Of a DNA stretch of 64,000 nucleotides, positions 57,500-64,000 are shown piece after piece. Position 1 is the first letter of the stretch. Each line of letters starts with the position of its first letter. Location of the stretch: contig NC_081413.1 of assembly GCF_030272615.1 (NCBI RefSeq), positions 145,858,476 through 145,922,475 of the forward strand, in the 5' to 3' direction. The notes under the pieces were generated by a model, which saw only the letters and a list, made by a program, of their open reading frames with translations, was not told the origin of the DNA and did no database searches. A program made the translations under genes and the position numbers. The DNA is from Cryptomeria japonica (Eukaryota; Streptophyta; Pinopsida; Cupressales; Cupressaceae).

Positions 57500-60400
57500 T
57501 GTAGTACCCCTACCCTAATCAATCTCTAATCTTGGTTTAATCTTGGTTTAATCTTGATTAATTTATCGTAATTTAATTTTATAGTCAGATGTTGATTTAA
57601 CGCATAGCTATTGATGTGGTTTTCACACTAGTTGTATGCAAGTTATTCAGTGTTCCTATTTCGTGATATTAGTATCGGACTAACGCTTTCATTAAAATTT
57701 TATATATGTATGCATGTATGACTCTTGGTTGCAGGAAATTTCAGGTACAACGCCGCATGAGTGCGAGGTTCGTCTTCACCTGGATTGCAGGTTTCAGTGT
57801 ACCTTTTTAATCCTTAGAGTTGGATTAGGTGGTCGTAAGACCCTAGTTGACCTTAGTCGTGCTCAAGTGAGCATCGCCAGTCTTCATCGGTGATCCCTTT
57901 TTGTTTGGGTTTGTAAGTCGTCTGTTTGGTTGACCTTCTCGGTTTGCGTGCTTGGTGTGCATGGTTAATTTGATTAATTAGTCCTCAGTAATTATTTTGA
58001 TTAATTATGTATTTGTGCATTAGAGATTAATGGGCTAGATTAATCGAAATTTCGTTATGCGATTTTCGTTGATATTGGATTGCTCGTTTTTTTAATTGGG
58101 AGTAAGTTCGATTAAATGTCTGATTTGAATATTAAATGCATTTTATATATGCTGTTGAAAAGAAAGTTTTGTATTTAAATTTCAATAGATTCTATTGCAT
58201 TCTGTTGGCTTTTAAAATTTGAAAGGTTAAATCGTATTAATGGAGGAAATCGATTTTTTATTGAAAAGGCAAGTCAATTTGTTGTAATTAGAAAATGATT
58301 AAATTTTGAGAATTATTTGTAAATAAGAATTTTAATTCCAAAAATGGAATTTTTGGGTCAACTCTTCCATATAACCCAAAATTGGGGAAATTTTGGAGGA
58401 TGGACATTTTTGGAGAGATTTTGGTTGGAAAGAAATTTTGGAGATGAATTTGGGGATTTTGGATGGAGAAGGAGGGTTTTGGCAGCTGGAGATTGGGACT
58501 CTTCAACCGATCTTGCCAGGAACGCGAGATCAGGTAGGATCCAACTCTCAATTTTAGTTTTTGTTTAAAATGGAAATGGGGGTTTTATCTTGGTTTTAGA
58601 TTCTCCATTGAATGCCATGCTTATGAACTAATTTAGTAAATTTCTAGCTTGGCTGGAAGTGTTTTTGAGGGGTTGTTATTCCTCCATTCTATTTGGGTGT
58701 TTGAAACCCTTGGGTGTTTGTAAAGAATGAAAAACCATCAAGAAAACATTATTTTCATATCAAACTGTGAGTTGTTTATTTCATTGGAATCGGTTCTCAT
58801 TCAAACCGAAATTGTTAATCCAAATTTTTGAGTGGGTCTATTGTTTGTTTTAAACCGAACTATGTTAAAAGAAAAAAAAATATATATATATACATTTTAT
58901 AGCGAGCTGTGCGTTGTCTTTGTTTCCGAACTGGGCGAGTTTTTAATAAAAATGAGCTGTATTTGGGGTTGGAGGGCGGGGAGCGGAGCTCCACCTGCTC
59001 CTCCTCCCCTTCCCCTGCATGCCCCCTTTACTCCTCCCCGTTCCCTTCTTTATGCTCGCAGACTGCTTGGGCCGCGGTGGCCGCAGGGCACCGTGACACC
59101 TGCGGGCACCACCGTGGCGCCGCCCACGAGTCTCCCCCGTGCCTGCGGCTAGGGATAGGGCACAGCCCGCGCTCGCCCTAATTTTTATAATGCGTTTTTT
59201 TGTTAAAAAGAAAACATAGTTTTTTTAAATGGTTTTTTTTTAATGTATTTTTTTTTAGTATGCAAAAAAAAATGCATGTGATATTTATTTATCATCTTAA
59301 TGTAAGTTATTGTTATAATTAAGTTTTAATTAGTTCTTGATTATGATCAAGGTGGCACCAATCGTGATTAATGTTAATTTGATATTGATTAGTTTGTAAT
59401 GGAGTTTATAGTTTGATCATTATTCAATTTCATTTCATGATTTATGCACCCCTTCTAATTAAGTTCTCCAATGTAAGTTCGCAATTGGATATTATCGATT
59501 ATATGCTGATTGATCTTGGATTAATAAATCTAGATCTTACCTTCTAGCTGATTAGAGCATTTGGCGAATTGAGGTAGTATTGTTTAAAAATAATAGAGAG
59601 TAATATGTTATTGGGAAATCGTTGTAATACGATGGAATTACTATTGATGATGTTAAATGCTATTGTAGAACATATCATTTGAGTAATTGAAAAGTAAGTG
59701 AAATAATTATCGTTGGGTGTTTGAATTTAAACGATATGCTTTTGGAAATGATTATCTCCATTTAGATTCTCCTTCTACATTTTTATTTTCATAATCCGTA
59801 TAATGCATCTGGGCTTGAGAAATAATACGAAACTGTAGAGGTCGGTTTTAGACCAGTATGTTAATGATGTTTTGTTGGAGATTAAATATCTTATTTATTT
59901 GATTAATGGTTGTCTGAGTTTAATTAATATGAATTGGTTTAAAACTCATTATGACTTCATATGTCTGTTCGATGCTTTGAACCTTAGGAGTTAGAAAACC
60001 AAGAACAAATTATCCCTAGTTGAGGTAGATAACTGTATTCTAATTTGGATCTTGTAGAAAACTTGATCGACTTTTAATGATTAAATCAATTTGAGGAAAT
60101 ATTGTCTTTTCTGATTATTGCCTTGCGAGTTTAATTTCTGTATTCGCCTCTAATTATGAAATGGCAAGAGTGCTTTGTTTGATAGGACCCTGTCGTATGG
60201 CTTGACTTGGGGTACCTGTTTCAGTCCTCAATTCCGAGTTGACTATTGTATTGTGGTAGTGTCGTTGTTGATCATATCCTCTTTGTGTGAGTCGAATGTG
60301 GAAATGTGGTTGACCATTGTTGGTCAGGTCTCTAGTTAGAGTACCGTCAGTAAGTGATCATCCTTGAGTCGTGTTTAAACTGATGGTTGTCTCTCCCTTC

Positions 60401-61885
60401 TTGAACTCCGTTCGTCTGACCATGTGTATTCCTTGGTTTTGAGTTTGTTTGAGTATAGTCTAGTGTCGTATGGGAAGTGGCTTTCGATTGGGGGCCGTGC
60501 CCAAAGTGGCTGCTGGGTAACCCGTCGAAAGTGAGTCTAATAAGTGATAACCTTTAAGTAGATTAGAATGTAATCTCTAATTAAGATAATTGTGCCTCAC
60601 ACATGGGACGAGTGCTATCATAGACTCGACATGCTATGAGAAGGCCTGAAATGGCAAACCACCATCCTTGTCTTCACGAGAGGATGTGTGGGTCCACATG
60701 AGGCTTGGATGGGCCAGAAGCTTGGATTAGGTTGCCAGGGTGACCCAGTGTATGGGGTCGGGACCTATGAAGACTTGCCATGGTAACCATACCAGGTTGT
60801 GTGATGACACTTGTCCCTACGTTCGCTAGTGTGTTGTCATTTTGTCCTGTTAGGAGTACCCTTGTGAGTCGTCCCTTTTGTCTCTACCCTTATGAGTGTC
60901 GGTTTCATGTTAGACCTTGGGTGGTGATGGCTCAGTTTTATGGATGCTCTCATGGACCTCTTGTTTTAGCTTTGATTATGTTCAGCTGGATCCTGTTCTT
61001 TCAAGGATCATTTATGTATTAATTGACCGATGCGGTCGTTTGTATATTGTTTATGTATCGCCTTGATGGCTGGATTGTATTGTGTAACCTCTTGTATTCT
61101 TAACTTTATTATTTATCAGAGGGGTCTTGCAGTTGAGCAGACCCGGAGATGTAACTCTTTAGGGGTGAACTCTGAGATCATTATGGTGTTATGTGATGTA
61201 TTCTCTTATGTTTCCTTTATTCAGCTTTATCAGGTATGATTAACTTATGTTAGAATGGTTAAGTGGATAATTGGAATTAACTATAAATGCTTATATTCAG
61301 TTCTTTCTTGAATGCCATGTTGATCGAATGCGTAAGTAGTTTAGATGAGATTTAGCGTAGATGCTAGTATGCAATCGTCTTTTGAAATGCAATAGGTTGG
61401 AGTATGAATGAATGTATCTTAGAGTAATGGAATCTATTCAGTTGTGGTTAGAAAATTAAATATGCTTGAAAAGATCTCGTATGTTTATGATGGAATGCTA
61501 GTGTGTTTTTGAATATTAGATGTATGGCTTGTTATTTTAAATGAAAAGCTTGAATGAAGATTACGAATAGATCTTAATGGATGTGTCATTGCTTGTGATT
61601 TACACTTCCATCTTTTGAAAGAAATTATCCTAAATATGAATTATCTCGTTATTAAGATAATCAGCTTATTGGATTTATTGTGTGAGTTAAGTGAATTGTG
61701 AAATTTAAGTAATCTCGTTGGGAAACTCTTTAGGTGTTAGTTGATGTCTTCCGCTATGTAATCTGAATCTTTGATATCTTGTTGTATCTTAATGTGGTGT
61801 AACTTTAAAAAAAAATAAAAAAAAATTGCACTCTATTCTTGTGTTTTGGCTTAATCCCTTCGGGGTTTCCTGGCGGGGCATTACA
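57500..61885 (+). repeat. T8 3' LTR (4386 bp)
   Basis: Collinear with 49358-53766; differs by a shorter GC-rich repeat block, a 4-base insertion near 57655 and scattered transitions. Confidence 0.92.
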
Positions 61886-61890
61886 CTATG
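61886..61890. repeat. Right target-site duplication of T8 (CTATG)
   Basis: Pairs with CTGTG at 49353-49357. Confidence 0.65.
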
Positions 61891-62044
61891 AGCCAATATG
61901 ATGTAACCCAGTTGTTACCGGTTCGATGTAATTAGATTTCATGCAATAAAACTATTTGTTAGATACATTGCCTCCATCATATCTATGTGTTTCCATTGTG
62001 TCACTCTTGTTGACCGGTCCAGATTGATCTCCTTGAGGTCCTTC
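61891..62044 (-). repeat. T7 Copia-type LTR, continuation
   Basis: Host sequence after T8, with ACCGGT sites as in the other Copia LTRs of the window. Its own right end is not seen; T9 starts at 62045. Confidence 0.45.
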
Positions 62045-63572
62045 TGTAGACACCTAAAAATGTCTCATTGACCATGTACTAATTATTCTTCTAATTGTAT
62101 CTCTTCTTCAATTGGAGTTATTCTGCTTTAAAATTGTCAGATCAAACTTTTTGTAAAAGTAGGTAGTGATAGGAGGGTGGGGTTTTTAGTCGAAACATAC
62201 TGGTTGTAAGGACTATATATATCTATTGTATATTCAAAAATGGCTACAACCGAAGATTTTCTTGCGGGTTCTTTCCTGTCGGTATTCCATGTCTAAACCC
62301 GATGTAAAATTTGCTTTTAATTAATATAAGTTCAATGGACTCTCCACTTTTATCAAAAATAAATAAAAAATTCTTCTTCTAATTGATTAAATAATTCTTT
62401 AATTCTTTAATTAAGTTAATTAATCTTTTTCTTCTAATTTCATACTTCCTCATAATCATACTAATCGTTCTATTTCTTATTCTTTCATCATTTAATCATT
62501 TTAACTATTTTCTAATGTTAATTAAATATTTATTATTTATTAATTCTGATTAATTCCCCAATTTAAATAATCTTTATTATTTAAATAATTTCTAAATTCT
62601 ATCTCTAATCAATTAATCATTCAACCCTTTTCTAAATATTAATTAGATATTTTTTATTTAATTAATTGTGAGTTAATCCTTTAAATTAAATAATCTTTAT
62701 TATTTAATTAAATTCCATTTCTAAAATAGTTAAATAGTTTCTTTAAATTATTTAATTAGCTAATTAATTCTTCAATTCCCAAATCCCCAAATTCTAATTT
62801 CATGTAATTTCAAATTCTTCTAATTTCTTCTAAATTTAATTATATGTGCATGATTTCAAAAATCAAATTGAAAATCAAAGTCAAGGTCTAGATATATTCA
62901 AATACTAAATTGAATTTAAAATAAATTTAATTATTTGAATTAACTTTCATGCAAAGATTACATCAAAAATCTATGTTAAAGTGCAAGCACGTGCTAAATT
63001 AATTAATTCAATCAATTAATTAGTTAAATCATTTATCTCTCCAATCTCTATTTCCATCTTCTAGTTAGCTTTGCCATCTTCTTTAATTTCCTCCAATCGT
63101 TCTTTTTCTTCCTTCAGTTAGCTTTTTCTCAATCAGTTGACTTAATTAATCTATTCAATCTATTTAGTTTCACCTCTAAATGAACAGTTCAACTATCAAT
63201 TTTCATGTGAGCTCACCTGAGTTCCACCTCTCGATCAATCTGTTCCACCTTTCAATCAATATTCTCCAATTATCTATAAATTGAGCATTCAATCTCCATT
63301 TTCAACAATCATGAACTTTTAATCTTTGTGTCAATTGAAGGTTGCCAGTGCAATATCTGAGAGCCATCATACCATAGGGAGGAGAAGAACAATGAAAGTT
63401 ATACACAGTCATGGAATAGGGAGTTTTGATTGAATTACTTTATAATTCCTATTTTGATTTGATTGTGTTATTTCATTGTCTGTTTGTTTGAATTCTTTGA
63501 TTAGATAGGGATTTGTGATTTCCCTTTGAATTATAATTGATGCTTTAGAGATGAATTCTTTTACATGTGATA
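62045..63572 (+). repeat. T9 5' LTR (about 1528 bp, Gypsy type)
   Basis: Opens TGTAGACACCTAAAAATG and ends TGTGATA directly before a primer-binding site; the terminal CA seems to have become TA. A TATATATAT box lies near 62213. 62340-63060 is AT-rich with repeated TTAATTAA words. The other LTR is beyond the window. Confidence 0.65.
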
Positions 63573-63592
63573 TTTTGGTGAACCCGATGTGA
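63573..63592 (+). promoter_or_regulatory. T9 primer-binding site
   Basis: TTTTGGTGAACCCGATGTGA, differing from the T2 site (11158-11181, minus) by one base. Confidence 0.7.
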
Positions 63593-64000
63593 ACAACAAC
63601 TAATTAACCTTCTCTATTTTCTGTGTTATTTTTGCAGATTGTACGGATTTATTCCTTTTTTGTAGGTTTTGTACAGGTTTCAAAAATAGATCTCTTTGTC
63701 ATGCATTCGTGGTTGCATCATTATGCAATCGCATAGATAGAAATATATAATCAACCTTTCAGGGTCATGCAATCGACCTTTCAGGGTCATGCAATCAACC
63801 TTTTAGGATCACACAATCGATTTATGTAGACCACACATTCGCTCTTAGATTATTACACATTTGTTAGGAAAATTGTTGCTCTGTTATTTTTATTCTTATT
63901 TCCTTTCTATTCTCTAATCTGTGTAAGTCTACATGAAATGAAGTAAATTTGGAAACAAATTATTTTTATTACATATCTTTGTTATAATAGTTTATGGCAC
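63593..64000 (+). other. T9 leader, partial
   Basis: No gene seen. Contains a 22-bp tandem repeat and runs off the window. Confidence 0.5.
63749..63836 (+). repeat. 22-bp tandem repeat, four units
   Basis: Units at 63749, 63771, 63793 and 63815 open AATCRA and close ATGC or ACAC; the fourth is diverged. ATGCAATCG-like words just upstream may be older units. Confidence 0.85.

Larger units (their letters stand above)
49358..61885 (+). mobile_element. T8: LARD-type element with 4.4-kb LTRs and noncoding interior
   Basis: Two very long LTRs (49358-53766 and 57500-61885) flank 3.7 kb. There is a consensus initiator-Met primer-binding site, a strong purine tract, TG...CA ends and near-identical 5-bp flanks. 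No gag or pol domain is visible in any frame of the interior. These proportions match large retrotransposon derivatives (LARDs) described from barley. The LTRs differ by roughly 2-3 bases per 100 in stretches compared by eye, mostly transitions, so T8 is one of the younger insertions here. Confidence 0.88.
62045..64000 (+). mobile_element. T9: 5' end of a plus-strand Gypsy element
   Basis: LTR plus primer-binding site plus the first about 400 bases of leader. The primer-site sequence matches that of T2 but the LTR does not. Cut by the window end, so its coding capacity is unknown. Confidence 0.65.

Overview
The window looks like nuclear DNA of a land plant with a large, retrotransposon-filled genome. 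The evidence is plant-type Copia and Gypsy LTR elements with plant primer-binding sites, a plant mobile domain, overall AT richness and heavy decay of reading frames. A gymnosperm-like genome is my guess, at low confidence. I found no intact host gene, rRNA, tRNA or CRISPR array. Almost the whole 64 kb resolves into nested LTR elements, several bounded by 5-bp target-site duplications (TSDs).

Layout. 1-4181 and 14334-14890 hold one decayed minus-strand gene of unknown function. It is split by T1, a minus-strand Copia (4187-14328, TSD TACCT). T1 carries T2 in its left LTR: a minus-strand Gypsy (4594-12441, TSD GTACT) that encodes gag and protease only. 14891-16250 is unassigned. T3 is a plus-strand Copia (pieces from 16251 to 46954) with decayed gag, integrase, RT and RNase H at 31669-35735. 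Its 5' LTR holds T4, a minus-strand Gypsy (16353-28644, TSD GTAAC) with gag-protease plus an opposite-strand plant mobile domain gene, and T5, a truncated minus-strand Copia (28939-31068). Its 3' LTR holds T6 (36681-45968, TSD ACACA), a non-autonomous element with a zinc-knuckle protein and a long Lys/Glu-rich second protein but no polymerase. 46955-48589 is unassigned AT-rich DNA. T7 is a Copia-type LTR (48590-49357, resuming at 61891) interrupted by T8 (49358-61885, TSD CTGTG/CTATG), whose 4.4-kb LTRs flank a 3.7-kb interior without coding capacity, the architecture of a LARD. T9 (62045 to the window end) is the start of a plus-strand Gypsy element.

How the parts relate. Nesting gives a relative clock: decayed gene, then T1, then T2; T3 before T4, T5 and T6; T7 before T8. 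Sister LTRs inside the window act as natural empty sites for T2, T4 and T5. T2, T4, T6 and T8 show no polymerase or integrase, so they would need enzymes from autonomous relatives. The most unusual material is T6 (its two proteins and its strong TAG bias among nonsense codons), the dispersed long hairpins of T2, the inverted clusters of an 8-base motif in T4, and the one-ended insertion T5.
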